Assembly (NCBI GenBank): GCA_015146655.1
Contig: VKHL01000188.1
Span: 19,703-49,797 of the forward strand
Reading direction: 5' to 3'
Source of the DNA: Ochromonas danica
Lineage: Eukaryota; Sar; Chrysophyceae; Chromulinales; Chromulinaceae
DNA length: 30,095 bases
The number at the start of each line of letters is the position of its first letter. Within the stretch, counting starts at the first letter, position 1. A model generated the notes under the pieces. The model was not told where the DNA came from. It did not search any database and saw nothing but the letters and a program-made list of their open reading frames with translations. Positions 8,130 through 18,210 of this stretch are shown in pieces. A program made the translations under genes and the position numbers.

Positions 8130-9524
8130 CTACCAGCTGTCTAACCAAGCTTTCAACACCAAAGCGAAGGTGGAGCCTATTACTAATCCAAAGTTTAAGA
8201 AGAAGCCAGTCAAGCCACCCACTCGACCTTTGTCTTTCACTTCCACCATCTCATTGATCATCATCACGACAAGCGAGCCTATATATCCATTGCTCCAGCC
8301 TAAGAGACTAACCAAGAGAAGAGAGAGAAGGTCATTGCGGAAGAAAGACATCCCCTTCGACGAGCCAATGAGACAGGGAATGAGTAGAAGTCTCAAATAG
8401 ACCCATCGATCAATATTGTCCTTGGTCAGTCCCATACGATGACTTGTCCACCATCTGCCCAGACAGTCCATCACTGCGAAGAGCAACAAGAGTATGAGCG
8501 ACCACCACCGACCTTCTTCCAGAGCTGGGAGGTGGGAGTAGCATGGAATCTCTGTCAAAAGAGGAGGCCAAAGCAAGAGCGTTGAGGCAAAGAGAAGCAC
8601 GACCAAGAACTCGTGATAGCCCACCTTGCCCAACAAAGTCCATTGATCGAGTGGGGCATCAGAAGGTGGGAGAGAAGTGATCGCTTTGGCCGAAGGAGAG
8701 GTAGCAGCGGAGGAGACGCCAGCTGCTGCTACATCCTCTGCATCATCATCCGCCAAGAAGGCAGTCGACTCCTCATCCAGACTGCCATAGGAAGCCACAC
8801 CCCCTCCCCCTCCGCCTGCTCCCACTACAACAAGACTTTGCTCTTCATGATGGTGATCAAGATGCGAGAAATGTCTCTTAGAGATGGGCAGAGCGAGGAG
8901 GTGGTAGAAGACGAAGATACACCCCACGAGAGTGACTGCACCCACATAGAAATACAACAATGATGAGAGAACCACTTGATCTGCTGCGAAGAAGGCCTTG
9001 GTTAGGATGCGGTAGATTGATCCCAATAGTGTGCTTAGGCCAATGCCCAGCTGTAGTCCCTCCTGCACTCGACTGGGATAGTGTGCGGCAAAGCCAATGG
9101 CCACGCTATCCACCAGCGCTGTCACTGTCGCAGCAAAGGCAGTAGCTAGCATGACAGCAAGATAGTAATGATTCTCTGATAGGTGCAAGAAGTAGAGAGA
9201 AGGCACGAGGAGAAGGACGAGGGTTTGTCCTAGGAATCCACCAATAATACGGAAATGATACGATGGTTGTCTACCAAGGAAGACAAGAAAGCCTAAGAAT
9301 AAAAGGTTGACCCACATATAAAGGGTTGTGAGAGGAAACTCGATGTTGAAATCTGGGAATTCGTGTGTCCAATAGTCAACAGGCTGAGTGAGGGCGGAGA
9401 AGGGGAAGAGATAGCCCACGCCTACAATAGCCATGAGCATGGCAGCTGTACTCACTTGCTTTGCTTCATCTTCTTGAGGTAGTTTAGGATTCATGTCATT
9501 TGATCGATTCATTGTGGATGTCAT
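8130..9524 (-). CDS. Equilibrative nucleoside transporter (ENT/SLC29 family)
   Basis: Single exon, 464 residues, a typical ENT length. Eleven or so hydrophobic segments are visible: six before a long hydrophilic loop (about residues 215-298) and five after it. Family hallmarks are GVGYLFPFSALTQPVDYW in segment 1 (residues 35-52), DCLGRWW (353-359), GWSNGYIGSL (409-418) and GLTGFFLNFGLVIGS (437-451). The central loop contains a His-rich run, a poly-Gly run (237-242) and acidic stretches. ENT proteins carry nucleosides or nucleobases down their gradient or with protons; substrate and membrane cannot be told from the sequence. It diverges from the Qa-SNARE gene across 545 bases. Confidence 0.88.
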   Translation of the reverse strand: MTSTMNRSNDMNPKLPQEDEAKQVSTAAMLMAIVGVGYLFPFSALTQPVDYWTHEFPDFNIEFPLTTLYMWVNLLFLGFLVFLGRQPSYHFRIIGGFLGQTLVLLLVPSLYFLHLSENHYYLAVMLATAFAATVTALVDSVAIGFAAHYPSRVQEGLQLGIGLSTLLGSIYRILTKAFFAADQVVLSSLLYFYVGAVTLVGCIFVFYHLLALPISKRHFSHLDHHHEEQSLVVVGAGGGGGGVASYGSLDEESTAFLADDDAEDVAAAGVSSAATSPSAKAITSLPPSDAPLDQWTLLGKVGYHEFLVVLLFASTLLLWPPLLTEIPCYSHLPALEEGRWWSLILLLLFAVMDCLGRWWTSHRMGLTKDNIDRWVYLRLLLIPCLIGSSKGMSFFRNDLLSLLLVSLLGWSNGYIGSLVVMMINEMVEVKDKGRVGGLTGFFLNFGLVIGSTFALVLKAWLDSW

Positions 9525-10069
9525 AGAGAACGAATATCTCTCTCTCTGTGGATGACGGAGATAATATGATTGGCTGGGTGGAATCCGCTTTACTAGTTTC
9601 CTAAGTGGTAACTATGAGATATAAATAAGAATATAATAGATTCAACTTTCCAACAAAGAATAAGTTAAGTTACAACTTAACTTACAACTTTGCGTAAGTT
9701 ACAAAGAATTATGCTTTTACATAATATTCCTAACATTCCAAATTTCTAGAAGGATAGGTAGTTAACTTAATAAGAAGTGTCCAGGAGAGCATCAGCAGAG
9801 AGGGCATGCCATCCCATGCCGTCTGCCTTGTTTGTCGTCAAAACAGATTAGAGAACTAATCTGTGTCATCACTCTCTCTGACATCTTACCCAAGAGATAG
9901 ATAGAGACGACGACGTGACAATAATTCTAATAGCTTATCCATCATCATCATCATCATCATTATAGTCTAACATTGATCATTCTTATCAATTCCATTCTGT
10001 AGGAATCAATTATCTTCACCTTCTCTCTCTTATCCGCCCCCCCTGCTTAATAAGAATTAGAACGATAAG
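9525..10069. promoter_or_regulatory. Divergent intergenic region, ENT / Qa-SNARE
   Basis: This region is shared upstream DNA for two genes that point away from each other. It contains a near-perfect hairpin at 9661-9684 (stem TAAGTTAAGT, loop TACA, stem ACTTAACTTA) followed by another GTAAGTTACA, and an (ATC)n run at about 9940-9960. No gene is seen. Any regulatory role for the hairpin is speculation. Confidence 0.5.
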
Positions 10070-11400
10070 ATGTCATTCGGTGATATGAGTCGTGCTCGCT
10101 TGCCGGACAATCGCTCTCCCTTGGCAGCGTCTTTGTCTCCTAAAGGGTCTTCCGCGCCCACCCCACAGCAACTCAGCCAAGCCATCGCTGCCTTGCAGGT
10201 ACTACTGACTGACTGAACTCCTCCTCCTCCTCCTCCTCCTCCTGTGTCCTATGGCATAGCTTGCACAGCGTGCACTCTCTACCCTTCCCCCCTTCCCCCC
10301 TTCCCCCCTTCCCACTCTATAATACCCTGTGAACACAGTGTGTGTTGACCTCTCTGTCTGTCTTGTGTGTCTCTTCTTGTCCTTTGAATGACAACAGAAG
10401 AAGTGCTCTGTTATAAAAGAGAAAATCTTGATTCTGCGGAGGAAACAAGTCAACCAGCAGGAGAAATTCGAGTAAGAAGTCTCTCTGACTCACACATGCC
10501 TCTCAACTGATCTCATCATGTGCACGTCTGTCTGTCTGTCTGTCTGTCATCTATCTGCTTAGCCTTGATAAAGAACTTACTACCTTGAAGCAAGAAGCTG
10601 GTCTTACTGGAGCACAGGTACTTGAATGATGTCTCTGTGTATATGTACTGTGTGTGTGTGTACTGTGTGTGTATAGTGTGTGTGCTGTGTTTGTGTGTTG
10701 TCTCGTTAACTAATTGATTGATTGTTATGAAATCCATTAGATCGAAGCTCATCGTTTGAAAGTTGACAAATCAGCTACATTACCCAATATAACCAGTGCG
10801 GAAGTCAATATACAACGTGCTGCTTTGAACAAGTTGGTGAAGGACTTCGACCTGGTCAAGACGAACATCGACATCGTGAGCAAAGAGAGTCAGCTAGTCA
10901 AAGTGGCTCTTGTCGATATCACAGCCAAGGATAGCTTTTCCAGAGTGGGTCAAGCTGATGCGAGCAATGGATACACCTCCAGTGCCTATGTGGACGAAGG
11001 GCATGCAAGTGCAGGAGGAGGAGGAGGAGGAGGAGGAGCAGGTGATAGAAGAGATCAATCACCTACACTAATGTACAAACAAGAACAAATTCAAATGACA
11101 GTAGTGGATGTGGATGATCTATTAATCATGGAAAGAGAAAAGGATATCAAACAGCTGCATCATGACCTATCTCTTGTCAAAGACATGTACCAGTAAGTCC
11201 TCCTCCTCCTCCTCTTCTCTGACTCTTGTAATCCAATCCTTTGAATGAATCATAGGGACATGGCCAATCTGGTAGAGCGCTCAGGTGCTCATATTGATGC
11301 GATTTATGAATCCACGGATACTTCTCATGAACAAGCCAAGGCAGGTTTAGAGCAAGTCAAGCAAGCTGCAGCCTATCAACCAGGCTGTGTTACATGCTAA
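10070..11400 (+). CDS. Qa-SNARE (syntaxin 7/Pep12-like) with non-canonical zero layer and CaaX-like C-terminus
   Basis: Five exons: 10070-10198, 10398-10471, 10563-10617, 10741-11192, 11256-11400; GT-AG introns; 284 residues. The N-terminal part (about 34-135) resembles the three-helix Habc domain of syntaxin 7, including LPNITSAEVNIQRAALNKLVKDF. A poly-Gly run links it to a SNARE motif starting MEREKDIKQLHHDLSLVKDMYQ (216-237) and ending QVKQAAAYQ. Aligned without gaps to syntaxin 7, the zero-layer Gln is Ser246 (TCA at 11281-11283) in LVERSGAHID. The usual transmembrane helix is absent; the protein ends PGCVTC, a possible CaaX prenylation site. It should act in endosomal or vacuolar membrane fusion, or as a regulator of it. 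Intron 1 and intron 3 hold triplet and TG repeats. Confidence 0.85.
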
Positions 11401-11849
11401 TCTCCTCCAGCAGGCTGTGTTAGTCTTCATCTCTGTTTGTTGTGGTAGACTATGTTGTGTTTGTGAGGTGTGTATGATGGAGGAGATCGAGATTGTCCAC
11501 ACCTACAGTATCAATACTATCGACTGACTGACTGACTGACTCTTCTAGTTATGTTTCTCGAAACTTGCTGTTGCTTTGCTCAGTAGGTGGTCGAGAATGA
11601 TCGAGTCAACAAGTCTGATCTGCTGCCTAGATATCATGCAGGATGTGACTGACAACACCGCATGACATGACATGCAAGTGAATGATAGTAGTCTGTCTAG
11701 TAGGTAATGTTGTGTAAATATAGTGACTAAGTAAAAGTCTTCATGGAAGAGAACCACTTGCTTGTATTGGTTGAGTCTTAGTTGTTGCCACGGTCTTGTC
11801 TTACAAATACACAAAAGAGGAGAAGAAGTCAAGCTAGACTAGCATGTTC
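11401..11849. other. Convergent intergenic, Qa-SNARE 3' / DDX47 3'
   Basis: Both flanking genes end here. A 12-base repeat CAGGCTGTGTTA at 11381-11392 recurs at 11411-11422, straddling the SNARE stop codon. A short GACT run lies at about 11524-11540. No gene and no membrane-helix exon are evident. Confidence 0.5.
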
Positions 11850-12909
11850 TCATGCGTCTACCTCTTGGTCAGCATCGCCACTTCGATGGCCTCCATCCTC
11901 ACGCTTGCGCTTCTTGCCTTTACCACCTTTGCCTCCGCCTTTCGTCGTCTCTCGTTCCTTAAGCTCTTTGCAGGCCATTCGCTGGGCTTCATTGACACGC
12001 TCGAGCAGCACCAAGACTGCCTCCTCCTCTGCGGGATACTATTAGTCCACATACACACACACACGCAGGCACGCGCACAATACACACATATCACTCAAGA
12101 GGGTACAGGGCAGCATGTTAGATATGAGATGATGATTACCGCGGGTAGCTTCTGTTCTAGCAATGCTTCCAATCGCTGGTATGCCTCTACATCATATTGA
12201 GTAACGAAGCTGACAGCACGACCTGCACGTCCAGCACGTGCTGTTCGACCCACTCTATCCAAAGAGAGAGAGAGAGAGAGAGAGAGTGTGTGTGTGGTAA
12301 CAAAGGAGACGAGGAAGAAGAGGGTAACTAGGTAGACTAGCTAACCTGTGCACATAGTCCTTGGCATTGACAGGAAGATCAAAGTTGACTACTAGATCCA
12401 CCTCAGGAATATCCAAACCTCTCGCAGCAACATCTGTAGCAATGAGAAGGTTTCTCCCTCCTGTCTTGAACTTATTCAATGCACCCAATCGCTTGGCTTG
12501 AGACATTTGGCCATGAAGACAGACTGCACCCCAGCCAAGGTTACGTAATAACAACGTGGTTCTCTCTGCTTGTTGGCAGGTTGCTACGAAGAGAATGGTA
12601 CTTTGTCCTCTCAAGTCATCGAGTAAGTAGGCAAGGTAACAATCCTTCCACTTTGCTGGCATGAAAAGATACTGTTGGACGAGAGCCTTTGGGGTTTGGA
12701 ACTGTGTGGAGACTTCCAATCTCACAGGGTTCTATTATAAGACAGAAGACTCATACTAAGCACGAGTGGTAAAGGAGGGATGAAGAAGGGGGTCTCTACC
12801 TGTAGGGAGGCTTTCTGTAGCTTGGCTACTTTCTGTGTCATGGTAGCACTGTAGAGGAAAGTGCGCCTCTCACTGGGCAGAACAGACAAGATCTCTGTGA
12901 TCTCCTACT

Positions 12910-12990
<81 letters not shown>

Positions 12991-13570
12991 GCACACGGTA
13001 AGCAGATAGCAGTCAGTCAGTCAGTCAGTTAAGCAAGTCCATGGATACCTTCTCAAAGTCCATGGAAAGCATACGATCTGCCTCATCTAATACGAGGAAC
13101 TTGATATTGCGCAGGTTGAAACCTTTCGTGTTCTGCAAATGGTCTACAAGACGACCTGGTGTGGCTGTGATCACATGAGGTCGCTTGGCTAAGGCAATCG
13201 ACTGCTCGACAAAGTCAATTCCTCCTACAATACAAGCAATCGACAAGGCCATGGATGCTCCTAACGCTTCAAACACTTCATTCGTTTGGAAGGCTAACTC
13301 TCTCGTGGGGGAGAGAATCAATGCGAAGTATCGACTAGGTGAAGCTAGTAGAGCATCTAGAATAGGAATAGCAAAGGCACCTGTCTTGCCACTGCCTGTC
13401 TCTGCCAAACCAATAATATCTCGTCCACTCAATGCCTCAGGGATAGCTTTACTTTGAATCTCTGTTGGTTGCTTCCATCCGAGATGATCAATAGCTTGAC
13501 ATAATGCCTTGGAGATACCAAGAGATTCAAAGGTTACTTCTTCACTTTCTTCTTCTGCTGGTGATGACAT
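11850..13570 (-). CDS. DDX47: DEAD-box RNA helicase DDX47/Rrp3
   Basis: Five exons on the minus strand: 13570-13049, 12904-12800, 12731-12346, 12254-12140 and 12038-11850, giving 438 residues. All helicase motifs are present: Q motif GWKQPTEIQ (31-39), motif I AETGSGKT (56-63), Ia PTRELA (88-93), Ib TPGR (137-140), DEAD (162-165), SAT (193-195), [11 protein letters not shown] (307-316) and [13 protein letters not shown] (337-347, split by intron 3). [17 protein letters not shown] and [17 protein letters not shown] match DDX47/Rrp3 closely. The lysine-rich C-terminus (GKKRKRED) fits a nucleolar protein. Yeast Rrp3 and human DDX47 act in 18S pre-rRNA processing. Intron 1 contains a long (TG)n run directly before its 3' splice site. 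Confidence 0.95.
12911..12988. repeat. (CA)n microsatellite in DDX47 intron 1
   Basis: About 39 uninterrupted CA units. On the transcribed strand this is (TG)n ending four bases before the 3' splice-site region GAGTAG. Confidence 0.95.
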
Positions 13571-13726
13571 ATCTCGTTGTTATTTCTTTCACTCTTCTTC
13601 CATACCAACCAAACTCCTTTGACTTGACACGCGCCATTTTGACCCGTTTTACCACTTTTGACTGCTAGGGGTTTACCTCATTTTACCTCATTTTACCTTT
13701 CGTGTTGATTGAGAAGTAAAATAGGT
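13571..13726. promoter_or_regulatory. Short divergent promoter region, DDX47 / 13727 gene
   Basis: 156 bases separate the two start codons. The repeated ACCTCATTTT (about 13675-13696) lies on the side of the plus-strand gene. Confidence 0.5.
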
Positions 13727-14468
13727 ATGAAGAGAATTTGGTCATCTAGTCCACGTCTTCGTCCTCGCTTTGGGAAATCTCTTATAGATGAAGCTAAAAG
13801 CTATGCTAAAGTCTTAGAAAGGTATCCTTACCCTTCTCAAGGCCCTTTATTCGAATTGTCGAAGAATCTCCGCCACCATCTGATGGCTACCACTGCCACC
13901 ACTACCTCTACCTCTTCCTCTACCTTTACCTCTTCCTCTACCACTACCTCTACCACTACCTCGATAGTGAGTCAGGGGACGAAGCAGAAAGACTTCTTCC
14001 TACGAGCAGCACATTATATAGAGACAGTCGAGAAACGACTACTTCCTTCTTCTTCTTCTTCCTCGGAGGAGCAGACCAAGGCCCAGGTTGCCCCCCAGCA
14101 GGTCCCCCCCAAGGAGGGGGCAGTGGTAGCGGCAGTGGCAGTGGCAGGGGGACCTTCCCTCAGCCATACAGACAGTCTCGCCCTGCGCTTGAAACTCTTC
14201 CACTCTAGACATTACTTGCGATGCTTGCATCACTATGTAGAGCAAGACAAAGAGCTTGCAGAGACAGTGTGGCAGTCACTTCATTGGGAGAGATTTCTTG
14301 ATGCTGTGCTGTTAGGCACGGCTTCGGAAAGAATTGCAGGTAGACTAACACTACTGTACCTGTACTGTGTCATATACTAGTAGTTGTGTATATGAGAGAG
14401 AGAGAGGGGGGATGAAACTGAAAAACGTGATCTGCCTCACTGCGTTTTTCACAATCCAAGGGACTAAC

Positions 14469-14515
<47 letters not shown>

Positions 14516-15037
14516 ACATGTCTCTCTTTGGATCGAAGATGACAGAGGAAGGTCTACAACTTTGTCTTCATGCCTGTGCCGAGGCTGATGTACAGACTGG
14601 ACTCTTCCTCATTGATAGCTGCACTACCAATCTACACAAGAAGTGTAGACAACGTGCACAGAAGTTAGCCAAGATCTACCTTCTTGATACTGTGGAGTTG
14701 AATGTGAAGAGTCGAAGTATCTATTCCTGGAGTGGTGAGTCTACTCTTCTACCATTAGTACCTCCCTGATTGACTAACTGATTGTGTGGTGGAGACAGCC
14801 ACAGAGAAAGGCAAGGATGGACTGCCACCGCCCCAGCAAGAGACTTCTGTCTTGCTCTATGGAAGGCGAGCATTCTTCCCCGAGGCTGAGTCACTCGTCA
14901 CTGCCTATCTCAACGAACTGCAGCGAGAAGACGAGGAATTGGATGCTAACGAGGAGGAGTGGAAGGGGTACTACAAGAAGGGGTCAGTCTTCCTGGTCGT
15001 GACCATCTTGTTGGACTGGTTGGTTTGTTCCTTGTAG
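13727..15037 (+). CDS. Unrecognised three-exon protein with hydrophobic C-terminal tail
   Basis: Exons 13727-14339, 14513-14734 and 14799-15037 join in frame to 357 residues. I start at the ATG at 13727; a longer frame upstream would need a non-ATG start. The N-terminus is basic (MKRIWSSSPRLRPRFGK), followed by a Thr/Ser run made of TAC/CTC triplets, a poly-Ser run and a poly-Ala/Val run. The rest appears helical (SLALRLKLFHSRHYLRCLHHYVEQDKE split around residues 150-180, and QLCLHACAEADVQTGLFLID). The last segment, KGSVFLVVTILLDWLVCSL, is hydrophobic and ends the protein, so it may be a tail anchor. Intron 1 ends with a (TG)n run and TAG. Intron 2 has a branch-point-like TGACTAAC 23 bases or so before its acceptor. 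I recognise no family. Confidence 0.7.
14472..14510. repeat. (TG)n microsatellite abutting a 3' splice site
   Basis: About 19 TG units run directly into the AG that opens exon 2 of the 13727 gene, in the place usually taken by a pyrimidine tract. Confidence 0.9.
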
Positions 15038-15635
15038 TAGACTGACTGACTGACTGCTGACTAGTCATCGTCATCGTCATCGTCATCGTCATCATTCACT
15101 AGTCTAGTCTATAAGATAATAATAGAACATGGTAGTAGTAGTAGTAGTAGTAGTGGTACATCACTACCTCTGACACTACCTCTGACACTAGTCTACAGTA
15201 CTACAACTGTCTATAGCTGTACCTCTGTCTACTACAACTATCACTATCATCACTATCACTATCACTATGACTATCATCACTTTGACTATCATCACTATGA
15301 CTATTGCTATTAGAGATAGTGTATGACTATTAGAGATAGTGTATGACTATTAGAGATAGTGTATGACTATTAGAGATAGTGTATGACTATTAGAGATAGT
15401 GTATGACTATTAGAGATAGTGTATGACTATTAGAGATAGTGTATGACTATTAGAGATAGTGTATGACTATTAGAGATAGTGTGTATGTGTTGTCAGTCCA
15501 GGTTAACTTCTTGGGGAAGGTTTAGTTACAACTTTACCTAAACTACACAATGAACAACAAGATATCTCTCATCATCACTATGCCTATGACTATGACTACT
15601 ATGCCTACTATGATAGTAGAAGTAGTAGAAGGTAA
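15038..15635. other. Satellite-rich convergent intergenic region
   Basis: Nothing coding is seen. It contains short GACT repeats, (TCATCG)n at about 15065-15094, (TAG)n at 15131-15154, irregular CACTAT repeats at 15238-15305 and the 20-base minisatellite described separately. It lies between the 3' ends of the 13727 gene and COQ9. Confidence 0.7.
15308..15484. repeat. 20 bp minisatellite, 9 units
   Basis: The unit TATTAGAGATAGTGTATGAC repeats nine times without visible divergence; the last unit grades into GTGTATGTG. The units are directly adjacent with no spacers. Confidence 0.95.
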
Positions 15636-16533
15636 TCAGAATCGCAAGATCATCTTTCTAATATTGCAAATTGCATCTGAAGACGATCTCAAAGCTCTAT
15701 AATTTGACAAATTCTCTACCAGAAATGCCCTAACCAGACAGACAATAGCAACAATAACAACAACAAGTCAGCATAGCATAACACTAGGGTAGGAGGAGGA
15801 GGAGGAGGAGGAGGAGGTCTTACTTGGTATCGGAGAGGTTGTCAGAGTCGTCAGTGAGGAAGAAGAGCTCCGAGGAAGTGTAATAGAAGAAGAGCAAGAG
15901 GCGCTCAGAGTACCAATCCAAGTGACTAGCGCGGATGTTGCCGTAGTCACAGAGGTAGTTGGTGGTGGAGAGCAGAGAGGGTAACACTGTGGACAAGGCG
16001 GAGGGATCCATCGACACTGCCAAGGCCTCAGGCCAACGCTCTCGATAAGGTTGGAGGAAGTCAAAGTGAGACTCCATGGCAATGATCAGTCGACGTTCAT
16101 CGAGGCTGGAGGAGGAGGAGGAGGAGGAGGAGGAGGGAGGGGTAGCTTTCATGACACTGTCCACATAGTGTTGCTTCTTGGCTAGCAAGTGAGTCACCAT
16201 GTCCACAGGCCCGTGAGAGGCGATGGGGTGGGCCAAGGGAGGCAAGCCCAAGTCAAGCGCTGCGAGCGAGAGGCACTCCTTGGACCAGCCGTGGATGTGC
16301 ACGTAATTGAGGGAGACGTCTAACAGAGCCTTCCGCATGGACTCGTCGAAGGAGACCTCCTCACCTCCTCCTCCTCCTCCTCCTCCACCTGCTCCTCCTC
16401 CTCCTCCTGCATGGTGGTAATGATGTTGATGGAAGGACTGGGAAGGAAGAAGAAGAGGAAGAAGAGGAGACTGTTGATAGCGAGGAGAGGAAGAAGAGCG
16501 AAGGTGAAGTAGCAATCTCTTGTTCATCATCAT
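15636..16533 (-). CDS. COQ9: COQ9, ubiquinone biosynthesis lipid-binding protein
   Basis: Two exons on the minus strand, 16533-15824 and 15729-15636, giving 267 residues. The N-terminus MMMNKRLLLHLRSSSSPRYQ looks like a mitochondrial targeting peptide, then comes a poly-Gly run (about 43-57). The COQ9 domain is clear: ALLDVSLNYVHIHGWSKECL (69-88), DMVTHLLAK, a helix with LQPYRERWPEALAVSM (160-175), and HLDWYSERLLLFFYYTSSEL (204-223) with LTDDSDNLSDTKAFL across the intron. COQ9 binds ubiquinone precursors on the mitochondrial inner membrane and presents them to COQ7. A (TCC)n-coded poly-Ser run (134-143) is inserted between helices. The intron contains another (TCC)n run. Confidence 0.92.
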
Positions 16534-16885
16534 ATTGTTGATAACAATAACAATGATAATGAGGTAGCTACTACTACTATAACTAGACTATAACTACTAG
16601 TAACACACTACTGTACTAGTACTACTAGGTCTAGACTAGGTCTACGTGGTTATTGGACAGCCGGCAGTCTTCTTCATGCAGCAGAGGAGATAGTCTAGAT
16701 GATCTAGATCTGGGGATCTGGAAATCTAGCTTATTTACTGATTTCCTTAATAGTTAGTAATAAGGAAATACATAACTTACGTGTCAGTCAAAAGAGTAAT
16801 TCATGTCTGCAGAGTAATTCATTCATCAACGATTCCTATTTTCTCTGACCCATCCATCAATTAGCTATCATCCTAAGCTTCTTCT
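16534..16885. promoter_or_regulatory. Divergent intergenic region, COQ9 / WDR82
   Basis: It contains CTAG/TAC-rich sequence near 16565-16650, a hairpin at 16741-16769 (stems ATTTCCTTA and TAAGGAAAT, 11-base loop) and a repeated AGAGTAATTCAT at about 16792 and 16810. No gene is seen. Confidence 0.5.
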
Positions 16886-18210
16886 ATGATGAGTGAAAGT
16901 GATGGAATAGGATATGGTCTAGCAGCAGTCATTCAAGGAGAAGGAGAAGTCACCAATCTGCACTTCCACAGGTGAGAGATGAGAGACCATCACTGCCACA
17001 CTATCACTATAGCTATAGCTATCACTATCATTTACTAACGTTATCAAATCATCTACTGTTTTCATTTCTCTTCCATTCTATTTTCATTTTTTGATACTGT
17101 TTTCATGTTGTTTTCATGTTGTTTTCATGTTGTTTTCATGTTGTTGGTAATTGTGATGTGAATAGTGAAGGGAAGCATCTATTGGCTAGCTCAGGACAGT
17201 CTTCCATCCACTTCATCGACTGTAACAATGGAGAAGAGAAGAAGAAGATTCACTGCAAGTCAACAGGTGTCGGCCATATCAGCTTCAGTCATCATGACCA
17301 ATGCGTTCTCGTCACTAGCAGATTGAAACCTTTCAACACTTCCTATCTCTGTCTCTATGACAATCGATACCTCATGAAGCTAGAGGGACATGAGGAGTAC
17401 ATCACTTCCTTGTCTATGTCACCTATCAACGACACCTTCCTCACTGCCTCTGAGGATCATACAGTACGGCAATGGGACCTTCTCTCAGGCAAGGAGACTA
17501 TGAAGATTCAATTACCAACGGCTAGTAGTAGCGTTAGTCCCCCAACGGCACACTTCGACTGCTCGGGTCTAGTCTATGGTGTGCATGTGCACACGACTAG
17601 CACGAATCAACTTCAACAACAACAACTTCAACATCAACTGAAACTATACGATGCTCGCTTTACAGGGAAAGGACCTTTTGAAAACATTTCACCGGATATG
17701 AACATGTTTCACAAGTCCTTACAAGAGAACCAGGCAGCGGCAGTAGCGGGTGGTTCCATGGAATCCATGGAACGCTATCTATTAGCCAATTGGACATCGT
17801 TTCAATTTAGTCATGAAGGAAATCATATTTTAATTAATACTGATACAGAGTTAATGTGGATATTAGATGGATTCCGTCGTGATCAAGAGCCTATCCCTCT
17901 GTTATCTCGAAGAAATGAGTTTAGTAATCGATTAGGTTGTTGTTGGTTAACAGATGATCGTCATGTGCTAACAGGTAGTGCGGATAGTGACTGTCTGCTA
18001 GTTGATGCGAAGACAGGGGAGGTAGTGACTAGTTTAGTGGGACATGTCTCTCAAGTGGGTCAGACAGCGAGCAATCCCAAGTACCAAGTCTTAGCGTCTG
18101 GCTGTGTTAACATTGCCTTGTGGTTACCCTTGGCCACGGGGATGACCCCCAATAACTCTTCAGCAGCAGCAGCAGCAGCAGCAGCAGGAAGTGTTGGAGG
18201 ACCACAATGA
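16886..18210 (+). CDS. WDR82/Swd2-like WD40 protein
   Basis: Two exons, 16886-16971 and 17166-18210, give 376 residues. WD40 blades are visible, for example LEGHEEYITSLSMSPINDTF with TASEDHTVRQWDLLSGKE. Family features are LCLYDNRYLMKLEGHEEY, LKLYDARFTGKGPF and the end NPKYQVLASGCVNIALWLP, which match WDR82 (LYDLRSFDKGPF, SACSNMAFWLP). WDR82/Swd2 is a subunit of SET1/COMPASS histone H3K4 methyltransferase and of a transcription-termination phosphatase complex. Compared with human WDR82 (313 residues) there are insertions near the GKGPF loop and a C-terminal tail with a (CAG)n-coded poly-Ala run. The intron contains four tandem copies of an 11-base ATGTTGTTTTC-type unit. Start: two tandem ATGs, the first taken. 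Confidence 0.88.

Noticed and set aside
13709-13726. Longer start for the 13727 gene
   Set aside because: It would need a TTG start; the ATG at 13727 follows within six codons.
15308-15484. CRISPR-like array
   Set aside because: Units are directly adjacent with no unique spacers and the genome is eukaryotic; it is a minisatellite.
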